Part shown: piece after piece, positions 47,610 to 59,579 of the stretch
Layout: the number at the start of each line of letters is the position of its first letter
Position numbering within the stretch: the first letter of the stretch is position 1
Source of the DNA: Laetiporus sulphureus 93-53
Lineage: Eukaryota; Basidiomycota; Agaricomycetes; Polyporales; Laetiporaceae
Direction of reading: 5' to 3'
NCBI RefSeq assembly: GCF_001632365.1
Contig: NW_024468512.1
Span: 267,162-331,161, forward strand
DNA length: 64,000 nucleotides
Program-made: the position numbers and the translations under genes
Notes under the pieces: model-generated
Database searches by the model: none
Told to the model about the DNA's origin: nothing
Seen by the model: only the letters and a program-made list of their open reading frames with translations

Positions 47610-48452
47610 TTAGAAGCAGCGACCAGCCCGCCGTACAGCAACGCTAACATTGAACGTGACATTGAATTCAAATTTGAAGAACCAAAGATTGATGCAGCAC
47701 TCGGCACTCGTTCCAGGAACGAACGTTCCTGACTTGTCAACGACGCCCAACTGCAATGCCTCCTCTCCAGCACCGACCTGCAAGACTTCATTCCGTTCTG
47801 TCAAGACGTACGCGACAGGACACCCCTTGCTATCGTCCTTCGCTACCACGAGCCGCTTCGGGTTCTCGTCAAACTTGGTAGACGACATCAACTCGTCCGT
47901 CCAAACGCCGCTGCTGTCTCGAACGATGTAGTGCAGGCAGCGATCCCCCGCGGAGATGTAAAAAACGTGCACGCGGTCGTCAGAAAGCAGTGTTGTGAGG
48001 GGAGTACCGATGACAGGCTGTACCGGAAGGAGCGTGGGCTTCCAGGCCTCATCGAGGTGGACGAGGCGCTCCTCTACGCTTTGATAGAAGACAGATACGT
48101 GGCCGTCTACGTCGGTTGCAGCCGCGAGCTTGCCGTCAGCATGCACCACATGGTCTGGAATGTCATCCGGCACCCATTCCTCCTCTTCCACGTCGTAACG
48201 GAACGAGACAAGTTTGGATGAATCGGAGATGGATAATATGATACACGTGGTCGGCATGAGGAGGTATGGCGCTGGGGCATTAGCTCGGACATCGGTATCG
48301 ATGAGCTCTTGGTCACCAAAGCTGCTGCCTGTCCAGACTTTGGAGATGAGTGAGGATTGGTCGGTGTAGAGCAGGACGAATCCCTTCCCCTCTGGGTGAG
48401 GACCACCGCCGGCCGCGAGTAGGCAGCGAGTGAGATCTTGCAGCTGGGACAT
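47610..48452 (-). CDS. fucose-specific lectin-like protein (AAL-type propeller)
   Basis: Single exon of 280 aa from the ATG at 48452. Repeated beta-propeller blades are seen: GFVLLYTDQSSLISKVW, VFYQSVEERLVHL, RVHVFYISAGDRCLHYIV and CPVAYVLTERNEVLQVG. The spacing (about 50 residues) and the W/E/R pattern resemble Aleuria aurantia-type fungal lectins, which bind fucosylated glycans between blades. The end (ECCINLWFFKFEFNVTFNV) does not look like a blade, and the total is a little short of the usual 310-340 aa. An intron near 47700 leading into another frame could restore a normal last blade. No signal peptide, as usual for this family. Confidence 0.72.
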   Translation of the reverse strand: MSQLQDLTRCLLAAGGGPHPEGKGFVLLYTDQSSLISKVWTGSSFGDQELIDTDVRANAPAPYLLMPTTCIILSISDSSKLVSFRYDVEEEEWVPDDIPDHVVHADGKLAAATDVDGHVSVFYQSVEERLVHLDEAWKPTLLPVQPVIGTPLTTLLSDDRVHVFYISAGDRCLHYIVRDSSGVWTDELMSSTKFDENPKRLVVAKDDSKGCPVAYVLTERNEVLQVGAGEEALQLGVVDKSGTFVPGTSAECCINLWFFKFEFNVTFNVSVAVRRAGRCF

Positions 48453-48496
48453 GTTCACAGCTATGGCACTGTGGAGGGTGTTGCTTATCGGCGAGA

Positions 48497-48502
48497 TTTA
48501 TA
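48497..48502 (-). promoter_or_regulatory. TATA box of the lectin-like gene
   Basis: TATAAA on the minus strand, 45 nt upstream of the ATG at 48452. Confidence 0.5.
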
Positions 48503-50028
48503 CTTCACGGTTCAATGCGCCACCAATCATTTCCTCAACGAAACAATGTCGCGTCTCGAGTTCCATAGCATGAAATGGTTGTGCACTTTCGTGGGAACGA
48601 CCAGAATGGCTGGCCATTCATTTGAGTTTGCAGATCCCTATCGCGATGAGCGCCGGCCGAACAGGCACTATCCTGTAGGCTAGAGTAAGTATGTCCGGCC
48701 AATTCAGCCAAAGGCCATGGCTGGGCTTAATCCAGTCGTCTCAGGAACGTGCGGTAATGTCACCTCTCGCAACCTGATATGGGCAATATACAGCACTTGA
48801 CACGTACCTCACAACCGGTGAACATTGATGGGCATGGTGTCCGGCAGCCTCGTGGTGGCCAGTGGCAGCAACAATCACACGTTCCAAGTGAATGAGGCTT
48901 CTAGCTTGCAACAAGCATTGAAATGCGCCGTGACAGTGGTTATGCGCTCGGGGCGCACCAAGCATACGACTGCAATGAGGACATCGATGTAAAGTTGCTC
49001 CCTCGTCAATGTGAAGTGCGAAGATGATGTGCCTGATATTGTGTTCCGAATCCAGATGATCTTCGTGGCTGCCACTTCTGGATAGTGTGATGTGTTGGAA
49101 GTAAAATTCGGCACTGCTCGTCGAAGGCCATTTGCGCTGTCGGATTGCACCCGCAGCTCAGCTGGCAAATGCAGCAGACGGCGGGCAGCAACTCACAGCA
49201 CAGGCACAACTTTAAGCAATTTGACCGCGAACAGAGCGTGATGTTGAAACATATGACTGAGCTGTGAAATGTCATGACAATAGAATATGATGGTCAATGA
49301 CTGTGGATGCATTGCCCTGTGATAATCCAACTGATAGAGCCTAACATGCTGGCCGCGACTGAAGAGGTCAGTACAGCAAGTTTGTCGAGTCGTTGACGAA
49401 CTGTTGGGTTGAGTCGTAATTAAAACACAGAGATTCTTTGTGCGTCAAAGTAAAGATCGAGACAAGAGCAGATGCCATCAATGTGAACGACCGTCCTGCC
49501 TGTGCCTTCCAACACCCATCGAACACTTATCCGGAGCGCTATGCAATGCGACAGCGATATCATGGACAAGAATCAAATTTAGCAGGCCACTCACCGTCAA
49601 AATACTATTGCTTTCGATATTTGTGGGGCACAGGGAGGCGGTCGTGCCATGGAGGAGTATTGTAAACCCGCATCGACGGTCATTGAATGCCAGGTTGAAT
49701 GCGCACGACAAAATCAAAGCCTCATGAGCATGCAGAATGACAGCACAGATGATGCAGTGTCGAAAACTTCACACTGAATTGTGCCGTGATTATTGCATAA
49801 CAGCCAACAATTGCCAACAGCGCTCTTCGCATACCGTCATTCCGGTATTTCATAAGAGCTACAGCAGTTTGCTAGCCCAATACGCTTCCGGCAGAAGCTG
49901 CTATGACATTGACAACACAACAGCTACGGATATAAGTTTGAACGACGATATGGGCCAGAAGATGTGCGCCTTGCCTATCCATGAGCGCATATAAAGTGGA
50001 TGCAGAGCCGTATTCCTGCAGTACCCAT
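48503..50028. other. non-coding region, about 1.5 kb
   Basis: AT-richer than its neighbours, with only short scattered frames. No splice-supported gene, repeat or RNA gene is recognised. Confidence 0.45.
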
Positions 50029-51737
50029 GGAAACATCCTTTTTTTTTTTTTTTTTGTACATTTATTTCTATACCGCGCTATGCGCGGTTGGAAGGGTGTA
50101 AATACAGGAGTGAAACCGCACGAGGAAGTGTCGACGTGTAGACTATGAGTAAATAAAGGGGTTGGTCACATAAGTGCCGCGAGGGTAAGGCGTATCAGCC
50201 AGGGTCCGGGGGCGCGAGGGCCGCGGCGGAGAAAACGGGTGTGGTAGAAATGAAAGCGATGAGGCGATGAAGGCCAGTGGGGTGGTGCCAAAGCCGACGT
50301 AAATCCAGGAGGGTGGGCTTGGGGTTCCGGAAAAGCAGGTGCCTCGCGTGCGCATGTCTCGGGCAGCACAGCATGACGTGGGTGCGGGTGCTGGGGGTGG
50401 TTAGATCACATACACAGGGTGCGCCATGGAAGTGACGAGCGGGGCCCGCCGTCCCAAATTGAGAAGAGAAGTAAGGGGCCAGGTAGCCGTAGCCCGTTAA
50501 GGCTTGGGTTAACCTGGCTTCGACGTCGCGTTCATAATATTTAGAAGTGAAAACGGGGTGGAGCGTCTGGGAAGGCAGGGACGGCCACGAGGACCGTATT
50601 GCAGTGGGTCAATCGGTGCAACGGAACTCGGTTTGCCAGGAGGTGGTCGCTCGCTCACGCGCCCAGCGCCGGATCCACGTTAAGGTGGGTAGGACACTAT
50701 CAGGTAGGGATGTTCCTTCCTTGGCTAGCCGGTCCGCCACCTCGTTACCCAGTACACCCGTATGCCCGGGAACCCACAGCAGCGAAATGTTCAAAAGTGG
50801 GTATTGCTCCATGAGAGGAGCGAGAAATGCCCGAAAGCGAAGGGAAAAGGGCTGGCCACTGTGTGGGCGCAGCGACAGGACATTGGACAGGGCAGCGCGG
50901 TTGTCCGCGCAGAGGTAAATGTGAGTAATCATGGGGTAGGTCGCCAGAAAACCGGCAAAGCGGCTGGCGACCGCTGCCATTGCGAAGAGTTCTGCGTCAT
51001 ACACCTCAGCCTGGTGGCCCATGCCCCAAGCCCGCTCGTACTTTATCGCACCCTGGTGAATGATACACGCACCTGCACCTGCTCTTCGGTTCCGCGGGGC
51101 GGGGTCGGGCTGGGCGATTTGGGAGCCGTCTGTGAAGACCCATAGGGCATCAGGGAGAGGGATGGAAGAGTGCAAAAGAGGGAAGAAAAAGGAACGTAAG
51201 TACTCCTTGGAGCCGTCTTTGGTAGGCGGAGGGACGCAGACGTGAACCCTCTCACCCCACGGATGCGCAGGATCCCAGGGCGGCTGCAACCAGGGGAGAA
51301 GGCGCGCCGCTCGCTTGGGCAGGGTTTGTTCGAGCACATCCACTGCGCTGGTGCCGTGGTGGATAGGGATGGCGGGGTTGAGGAGGGAGAAGTTGGGCGG
51401 GTGGGTAGTGCGGTTGGCCGCCAGGCAGTGGGTCACCGGGTGGGACTCCGAGAGGGTGAGGAGGCGAGCTGCGGCAAGGCCGTTGAGCTTGTCGAGCTGG
51501 TGTCGCATTGGCAGGACGCTGGATATGAGGTTGAGGACGTGGTGGGGGGTAGACCGCCACGCTCCCGTAAACCACCGCAGCGCGTCGTTTTGTACCTGTT
51601 GCAAAGGTTGAAAAAGTGAGCGTGGGCCCCGCGGGTTATACCACACGGGGCTACCAAAGGTGAGAACGGGAAGGATGGTGGTAAGGTATAGCAAACGGGC
51701 TTGCGCGACCGTCATGCCCCGCTGTGGGAAACATCCT
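50029..51737 (-). mobile_element. 5'-truncated LINE (non-LTR retrotransposon) with 11-bp target-site duplication
   Basis: The element proper is about 50040-51726 on the minus strand (1.69 kb). The 3' end is a pure A-tail (T run at 50039-50055 on the plus strand) preceded by AATAAATGTAC and the hairpin CCGCGCATAGCGCGG. The 5' end breaks off inside the C-terminal part of the reverse-transcriptase ORF. Perfect direct repeats GGAAACATCCT (50029-50039 and 51727-51737) flank it, with the first overlapping the A-tail by one base. RNase H downstream of RT points to a Tad1/I-type group. A clean target-site duplication and an intact RNase H frame suggest a fairly young insertion. Confidence 0.92.
50609..51726 (-). 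CDS. LINE ORF2 fragment: RT C-terminus + RNase H
   Basis: Open from the 5' truncation point through 368 codons after the first ATG (51715). The beginning (MTVAQARLLYLTTILPVLTF) matches the region just after the RT palm/thumb. The RNase H domain is complete: FTDGSQ (Asp), YDAELFAMAAV (Glu), LCADNRAALS (Asp) and WVPGHTGVLGNEVADRLAKE (His, Asp). RNase H degrades the RNA strand of the cDNA hybrid during retrotransposition. Without RT and endonuclease this copy cannot move by itself. It should not be counted as a host gene. Confidence 0.9.
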
Positions 51738-52641
51738 GTAAGTCATGATATGGGCAGCTCCAATTGCATGGCAGCCCGCAGGAAGTGCCGAAAAATCAAG
51801 GATGCAAGGCGGACCGTCTCGTCGGAACTAGACGGTGCTTTGTCGTCGGAGTTGCTACGCCAGCATCAAAACAAGAAGACACGATTTTAGATATGCTATC
51901 GTGGCAACAGTGATGTATGTGGCTCACGGGCTGGTCCAATATAGGAGTTTCCCAATGTACCTTCCTGCAGACGACGTCAGCTCGGTAAAAACGGCGCATC
52001 TGTTGTCGACAGCCTACTGGATGCTGACGATGACGACCTGTGTCCTCGCATTATGCATGTCCTCGCCCAGCGGAGATGAGACAGACATCCATAGCCCATA
52101 TTTCCGTCGCTTCACCACTTGATGATCAGGGCTGATCAGGGCATTAAACGTTCGCCGTAACCAACTCGGTTTGAGTGAGAAGGCGCGAGGAACGATGGCA
52201 GAGAGAGAGGCGTTGGGGGGAGGTTTCTCAGCAATAGACGTCTTATCTGTGAAGCGCGAACGCCAGTAAGTAATTGTACTACACTCCGGCGTCGGTAGCC
52301 AGAAATCCATGTTTGCATTCTTGTGGTACAGCCGGTACAGCCACCGTCTCAGACCCGAACAGCGCCTTCGATGAGAGTGAAACATTTTCAAGTCGAGGGT
52401 TCTGCCTCATGTCGACGCAGCTCTTCCTTGACTTCTGCCTTACTGGTGGCTCTGTTGCACCTCATTAACTGCTTCCTAGTACGAGACGGCATTCACTTTA
52501 CGTGGCTGATCATCACTCCAGAAAACTGGAGCTCACCAGGTGCGCTCAGCGAATGCCCCCCCCCCCCCTGCAACGTATCCACTCAGGAGAGAAGACTCTG
52601 CCTCGTAGATGCTCAGTAACGCGGCCTCGGAACGTATTTAA
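51738..52641. other. non-coding region with a 13-C tract at 52556-52568
   Basis: Minus-strand frames at 52391-52014 have some protein-like stretches, but no supported gene. The C13 run is an uninterrupted homopolymer. TATTTAAA at about 52635 directly abuts the next start codon. Confidence 0.4.
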
Positions 52642-55600
52642 ATGGCGAGTACTCAGCGCCATGATAGAGAGGTCAGCGGATTGGACAGCCGAAAGTACCA
52701 CAAATCTTCACGGGGAACAGATGCATCTAACGCGCTAGCTTCGACATCTGTTCCCACCCAGCACAGATCCTCGAGCAAGCATCACTCCGCCGATGCTCCC
52801 GATGCTCCGCCTTGTCGTCCGTCTACGCAGTCATCCAACCTTATAACGTCTGGCGCCACTCCGGCGGCCAGCCCACATTCACGACCTCACGACACAATAC
52901 CTAATGACGACCATCATCTGCATGCTTTCATGAAGAGCATATCTGATAGGAGAAGCCCGCATTCATCCAACGAGAGGATTGTTTCACCGGAAGATGGGGG
53001 GAGCTCGCGCCCGACAGCACATGCTCGCAGCAAGCATGCCGCCATTGCTGGTACGGTGCAGGCGTCTACTTCTGGGCAACCATATCAAGCTGTAACGGGC
53101 CAGGGGACTCGCGATCCTTCCAGACCTCGCGAGCGTGAGCGCGAGAGGGAGAAGGATCGGGATCGGAGACATGGTGAGAAGGAGAAAGAGAAAAAGCGCA
53201 CGAAAGATTCGAAGAGCGAGAAGGTCAAAGGTCTTGAGAAGGTGAAAGAGAGGGACAGAGACAACGAGCAGAGAAGGGAGAGGCATCGAGAGAAGGATAG
53301 ATCAGGCATGGAAAAGGACGTTCTCAAGGAGAAGGACAAGGAGAAGGATCGTCTGGGTCGCAAGCGCGATGACCGTCGCGTTGTTGAGCGAGGCACCGTG
53401 TCGGTGTCACAGCCAACTCAAGGTCCGCCGACTACACAAGGGGCTTACATCTCGGCAGAAAGATATACGGCTAGTGTGGTCCGTGTTGTAGCTGCCCGAA
53501 TACTTCGCTGTGCTCATGCTTTCATCAGGGTCGGCATGCTGGCCAAATTCTGCAGACGCGCAACTCGTTCACTGCTGATCCGACGGGTGCTCCGGCGCCA
53601 CCATACATGGCACCTCAGCTTAATCCCAGCAATCAGACAATTAACAGTGGCCGGCCACCGGACCCGCGTCGAACACCTCGCGCTGTGCCACTGAGTTTGA
53701 CCGCGGAACGTGACAGGCCTTCTTCACGCCCTCATCGGACACATCGAGTCAAAGTCTCGGGATATCAAAGCGGACAAGAGTCCGGGATGTCAAGCAGCGA
53801 GCAGGAATATCCGGCTCGTGAACGCGTGAGTAGTAAAACAAATGCCAATCCGTCGTTGGGCATAACTCCGCATTAGTATCGAACCCCCGACCGACGGCGC
53901 GAATTCCGAGAGCTCTACGCAGACGGGTATGGACATTCGGGTAGCGAAGCCGAGCGTGCCAGCTTGCGGGAGCGCGTGAGTTGCTTTTTACATCCTGCAT
54001 TTCGGCTATGCGAATTGTTTTTGTCCTTAACAAAATACATCACAGCGGCCCAGGCATGTGCATGGCGATTCCGGTGGTCAGGTGAAAACGGGGCCTACCA
54101 CTGACTCCGCCACTCGGCTGGCAGCAGGTCAGATCTCCCAACAACCTGGAATGGTCCAAGATAGCAGTGGCGGGTGGCATCACGTACGTGTCGATTATGT
54201 CTCTCAGCAGTCACCACTGAATGATATGCAGAGCAAAACGCGCGAATCGCCCGCTCGGAGGCCTGCAGGACTCGCACAGTTACCTTCGTCAGGTATGCAG
54301 ATGCATGCTTCCGTGCTGCCTACGGGGCAGCCTACCATTCCGAGAGGTCTGACATCGCAATATCATGCTCCACGAATAGTCCGCATCCGCGCCGGGGAGG
54401 GCCCCGCTGATCCTCAGACGCCGCTTCTGATCCCGAAGTCATCGAGCACTACCACGGTGAATCGACCACAGGATCCGACTCTGGGCGATCGTGGGACTTA
54501 CGATGCACATGCACGCCCGCGCACCGGCTCACAGCCCACGCAGCAATCAATGCCACAATCTGCTCCTGCTACCACTAATGTGTATCCGCAATACGCTTCC
54601 GTACGAGCAACCCACGCGGGAGAAGGAGCGAACCGGGGCTACGAAGCTGCTGGAGCTCATAACCAATCTGCACCCAATACTGACTACACGCAGAAGGCAT
54701 TGACATACGAGCAATCACAGTTGGCGGCGGCTATTGGGCAACCACACCCTGTGCAACAGGCTATTCGATCACTTGAAGGCATTGAGCGTCCCTCAACGTC
54801 TCGAACTGCGGTACCAGCATCGAACGGTATGGGGACTGGGCATTTCTACGACCCAAGTCCGATGCCAGTTGTCATGCAGCAGTTGGCTAAGGGTGATGAA
54901 CGCACACGTCGTCATAGATCCGCACAAGATGTGTTATCTAGCACCAATCAACGCAACGCCGCACAAGCTGTGCCTGCTGCTGGACTCGCTCAATCTGCAG
55001 CATACCATGGATATCCGCAAAATTCCAACCTGGAGGCACAGCGTTCTGAGGTACCAACTGTTCCTGCGCAATCCGGTGTACCTGTTGGAGTCCAGCACCC
55101 TCAACATCGTGCGGGCAGTGCCCCTCCAGCCGAGAGAGCTCATGTAGATCCCGCTGGGCTATCTGTACAGTATGCTACATATCAAGCGAACGCAGTGGGA
55201 CAAATACATGGTCCGCATTCTCCAAAAGCGAAACCGATCCCAGCGGGCGCGCAGGCTGTTGCCGTGGCTCAGGCGACATTCTCGCCATCACCCGTACAAC
55301 CATCAAGGACGGTGCCCAAGGATTCACCTGGTTATCCAGCTGGGACACTCCAAGATCGCTCTGGTCAAATTCAGGCGCAGCGTCCTACTCATGCGAAATC
55401 TAGTTCAGTGCCCAATCTCGCAGCGGCGGCTAGGAGTCCCCCGATATCCCCTGGATATTCTCCCTCTCGCCAGACTCTCACCCGATCCCCCGTCGTTAAC
55501 AGTCTTTCTCCTCCTAATACGACGCCCAAGCATTCCGCCTCTGCACGACTTCAGGGCCAGCGGAAAGGGTCGAATGACACAATCACTGGACAAACCACGC

Positions 55601-57076
55601 CCAGAGCTGTAAACGTTGACTTGACTCAACAACAGCTTATGCATCGCTCCAGCGGAGCAAGCTTACGACATGATGCTCCCTCACGACCAGAAACGACCCC
55701 GACTGCACGATTACCCAACCTTTTGCCAGGATACCCTGAACCAGCGCGATACCGCTCGCCGGCTCCACCTCAATACCCGTCTGTTCCTGTTGTAACATCT
55801 ATACCTAGTGCATCTAGTTCTACCGTCCCATCAAATCAGCATTCGCAGTCGTACAGTACGCAGACACCGAACGGTGCTGCACGGCCGCCTTTCTATCCAA
55901 ATATGCCAGCCCCCGCTCATAACCCTACGAATAGCCCTGGGCGCGACCCGACAACGTCGGCTGGACAATCTGCGCAGGATGTGCCAGCCGGTAACGTGCC
56001 GCACCGTCTTCCTCGATCTGCAACATCTCCGGCGCCCGTAGGTTCCCAGCGGCAATATCAAGATGGTCTCTCCGTTATGCACAAGTCCCACAGTGTTCCC
56101 GTCCCGTCATCTTCTCATCGGACTGTCTCAAACGCGCCACCCACTGGCCGACGACCAGATCTCGCGCCATTTCCAACATCCTCTCACCCACGAACAGGAT
56201 CCGACCCTCATCAAGTCTCAGGTACGGGCCGCGTCCCTAAGAAGCCTCCTTTCTTGCATGTCAGGACACGACCTGAGCCGCAATCCGGATCTGGCCACGC
56301 GGAGCAGGACGTCTTGTTGACTCCCTCATCACTAGCACTCACGCTTCCCCAGCAGCAGTCGACGACAGCCGGCTTTGCTCCGAGCTCGAACTCAAAGGAT
56401 AAGTCTCCAAGGGAGAAAGAAAGTCGGAAGAAGGGTGGCTTCTTCAGCCTCTTCCGATCGAAGTCAAACTCACCAAAGGAAGACGCACGACCTACAATAG
56501 GTGCCATGCAGCAGCGTCGGCGTAAGGAATCTGCTCCTTCCAGTTCCACCGCGCCTGCCATGACCAACTTGGTTCGATACGCCACGAATCCGACGCCGCG
56601 CAGTGGAGACCAAGCGGCCAGCAAAAACAACGCAACTGCAGCTGGTAGGAATGCTTCTGCGGCTCCGACAGGGAGGAAAAGCCCTGGTTCAAAGATGTTC
56701 TCACCGTTCCGGTTGATATCCAAGCGAAATCGCACGCTTTCTGTCGCTTCGCTGGAAGCAGTGGACGGAACTGTGGTAAGCTCGTCAATGTTTTCGCATT
56801 CTGGTCTGACCGTCCATGCTACAGTCGAATACTATGCTCACCGGCGCAGACTCGACGAGAAGTTCTACTACCGGACGGGTGAGTCCGCCTCTGCGAGACG
56901 CGATGGCCGCTGCCCAAGAGTGGAGAAACAAGGAGGAAGCTGACCTGCTTGATCGCGGTAATGGCCGCAGGCGCCGGCCTGGCGTGACGTTCGAGCTCGA
57001 CGCCGATATTCCAGAGACTTCTCGCCCTGCGCGGAAGATCGTCCGCCAAAATCGTCAGGACTCTCAAGAGCATTGA
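52642..57076 (+). CDS. large intrinsically disordered protein, 1,403 aa
   Basis: Exons: 52642-53475 (donor could be 53478), 53529-53825, 53877-53975, 54046-56775 and 56825-57076. Four regions are seen: a Ser/His-rich head (1-150); a charged block of alternating Arg/Glu/Lys/Asp (about 155-250), typical of single alpha-helix or phase-separating segments; about 850 residues rich in Gln, Ser, Pro and Thr; and a short better-ordered end with KKGGFFSLFRSKSNSPKED, AMAAAQEWRNKEEADLLD and RRRRPGVTFELD. The last exon was entered in the only frame that continues to a proper tail. No catalytic domain is recognised. The GFFSLFRSKS motif and basic C-terminus hint at membrane or cytoskeleton attachment, but that is a guess. 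Confidence 0.72.
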
Positions 57077-57420
57077 TTTGCTTGACTTATTGTCGCTATG
57101 GGGGCGGATATGGCTGCTTAGTATGCTGACGTGATCTGACAAGTTTGTGATTGTACCGCTATGTAGAGATTAGTTATCTTCGTATGTCGATGTTTACTGT
57201 ATGTTTCAATAGCTGAACTGAATGCCGACAAGAACCCTCGATTGTTATAGTGGGAATAGCAATGATTGCTTGCAATACCGCGTCTACAGGTGGGGCCCCT
57301 TCTGGCGTCACGGGATGTGTGACGTTACGCGTCCAGCTGTGACGTTACGCGTCGATTAGGCGACACGCGCATCCGCGCGTCGACCTCGTTCAGTCCATTC
57401 ACCGTTCCCACCGACCCGCC
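57077..57420. other. intergenic region
   Basis: Contains a short tandem phrase, GTGACGTTACGCGTC, repeated at about 57320 and 57341 just upstream of PRI2. It resembles ATF/MluI-like promoter words, but function is untested. No gene. Confidence 0.45.
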
Positions 57421-59286
57421 ATGTACAGCGCTCGAGACAGGGACAGTGCATCTACCACGAAGCACAGGGATGTTCATGTAGAGCGCCGGCCAACACTCAA
57501 ATATTCCCACAGGCTGAACTTGTGCGTTTCCCACCGTCGGTCCCGGCAAGTACACTCAGATCAGTGGTGCTAGTTATGACAAACCGCCTCTCGGGGATAT
57601 TACTATAGAAGAGTTTGAGACTTGCGCGCTGGATCGCCTGCGCATACTGGCTGAGATAGAATCGTCCTTCGTGCGGAATAGGCCCTATGAGGAGCTCAAG
57701 GAGGTCACTCTCGCGCAGTGCAAGAAGTACCTTCCGCTGAACAGCACATCCGCAAAGACCATAGACAGAGATGCAGAGCGGAGAAAGGACCATGTGGGGC
57801 ATTTCGTCTTGAGACTGGCGTTCTGTCGCTCGTGAGTTCGTTCTCTTTATCACTCTGCCCCAGCTAAGTATTCTGCTAGAGAGGAGTTACGAAGGCGGTT
57901 TGTGAAAGCTGAAACTGCTCTTTTCCGGATGAGGTACGACAGCGATGATAACGAGGAGCGTGAAGAGTTTCTAAGCTCGAGGGATTTTGACTGGATACCA
58001 GTAATGACGCCCACATTGTGCTATTCGAGGCACGCAGCTGAACGAAAATGACGCAGGTTTCGGATGAAGAAAAGAAGCAGTATCAACATGAGCTCGCTGC
58101 TGCTTCACCAGCTCTCAAAGACGCAGCATTGAGTGAGAGATACTACAAGGCGAGCTGCGCCATTATCCTCATAGTATTCCGCATGGACTGACTACATTCG
58201 TAGGTCAAATGGACGCGTGTACCGGATCTGGTGGAGAAACGGAGAGTACTCCTCAAAGGGGGGATGGCATATGTTCCGTCCCGGGAACAATCCAGTATTG
58301 TATTCCAAGAATTTCAAACACGTCTCACGAAGGCTCTGGAAGTAAGTTATCTGACGTCGCCCTAAGCCACACTCTCCTCAACGTAATTTTTGTAGATGAC
58401 AGCTAAAGCGCTGCCGAGACTGGATGAGGACACACGTATCGTGCCCATCCTGGACAACCTGTCGCAAGGCTTCCTCGCGGGTGTCTCGTCTGAATGGAGC
58501 ACGGCGACGTCCTCCAGCGCAGGCGAGATCACGGCAGACATGATCGACGACCTTGCACGCAAGCACTTCCCACTATGCATGCGCAACCTTCATGAGACAT
58601 TGCGCAGGGAGCACCATCTCAAGCATTTCGGGAGATTGCAATATGGCTTGTTCTTGAAGGTATTGCGGTTAAAGATGATAATTTTGGACATGCTAACCAC
58701 TTGAGCTGCAGGTGCTCGGGCTGTCAATAGACGAAGCTATCACGTTCTGGCGCAGGTCGTTTAGCAACATGCAAGATGACAAGTTCAACAAGGAGTACAG
58801 ATACAACATCCGACACTCTTACGGTCTAGAGGGCAAACGGGCGAACTACCCTGCAAAGAGGTCAGTCTCGTTTTTGGCCACGCATTCACCGTCGTGGAAC
58901 GGAGATGCTGACAGATTCTATCCAGCTGCCAACAAATACTCACCGCAGATCAGCCCGGTGCTGCCGACTCCCATGGTTGTCCATACCGCCATTTCTCGCC
59001 GGACAACTTGCAGACTGCGCTGCTGTCCATGTATTCAGCACAGGGGCTCACAGCAGCAGACCTGCCGGAGATCATGAGCACGGTCAAGGCTGGACATTAT
59101 CATGTCGCGTGCACGCGAGTATTCGAGATCACCCATGCTAGTGTCGGAGTGAAGAAGGGGGAGGGGATTGGTGGTGGGGAGAGTGTGACTCATCCTAATC
59201 AGTATGCTGCAAAGAGCAGGGAGCTGGAGAAGGAGAAGGCTGGAGTCAAATTGGAAGACGATGGAGACGTGCAGATGACGGACTGA
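57421..59286 (+). CDS. PRI2: DNA primase large subunit
   Basis: Eight exons: 57421-57521, 57574-57831, 57880-58000, 58057-58149, 58204-58341, 58396-58659, 58712-58860 and 58926-59286, 494 aa (human p58 is 509). Pri2 partners the catalytic primase subunit and DNA polymerase alpha to make RNA-DNA primers at replication origins and lagging strands. Blocks: RLNFYDKPPLGDITIEEFE, CRSEELRRRFVKAE, SDEEKKQYQHELA and GLFLKVLGLSIDEAITFW. The four iron-sulphur cysteines are present in KHFPLCMRNLHETLR, HVACTRVFEITH, AKSCQQILTADQP and HGCPYRHFSPDNLQ. Intron 4 (58150-58203) starts with GC (AAG then GCGAGC) and is needed to read YYKVKWTRVPDLV. The acidic C-terminal tail is normal. Confidence 0.95.
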
Positions 59287-59579
59287 ATTCGCAAACGACC
59301 GAGTCCCACCGCACGCCACCTTGCTTTTCGTCTTATCATTCATTGTCTGTTCATCATAAGTGTACTGCTAGGAGCGTTTTTAGAGTTTCTGTAGGTTCTT
59401 ATTATTTCTACACGGAGATGGGTACATCGTGTTCAGCCTTGTGGTGGCCACCGTGACGCCTGTAAGCATGTGCTTGCGGGTGGTTGGTGCGCGCGCGCAG
59501 TTTCACTTTTACGTCCGCGACACACTCAGGCTACCTTCATTCCATCACGACCTCACGACCTCATTTGCTTAAAGACATT

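Noticed and set aside
50609..51715. Treating the RNase H protein as a domesticated host gene.
   Set aside because: It lies inside a LINE copy bounded by an A-tail and 11-bp target-site duplications, without host introns.
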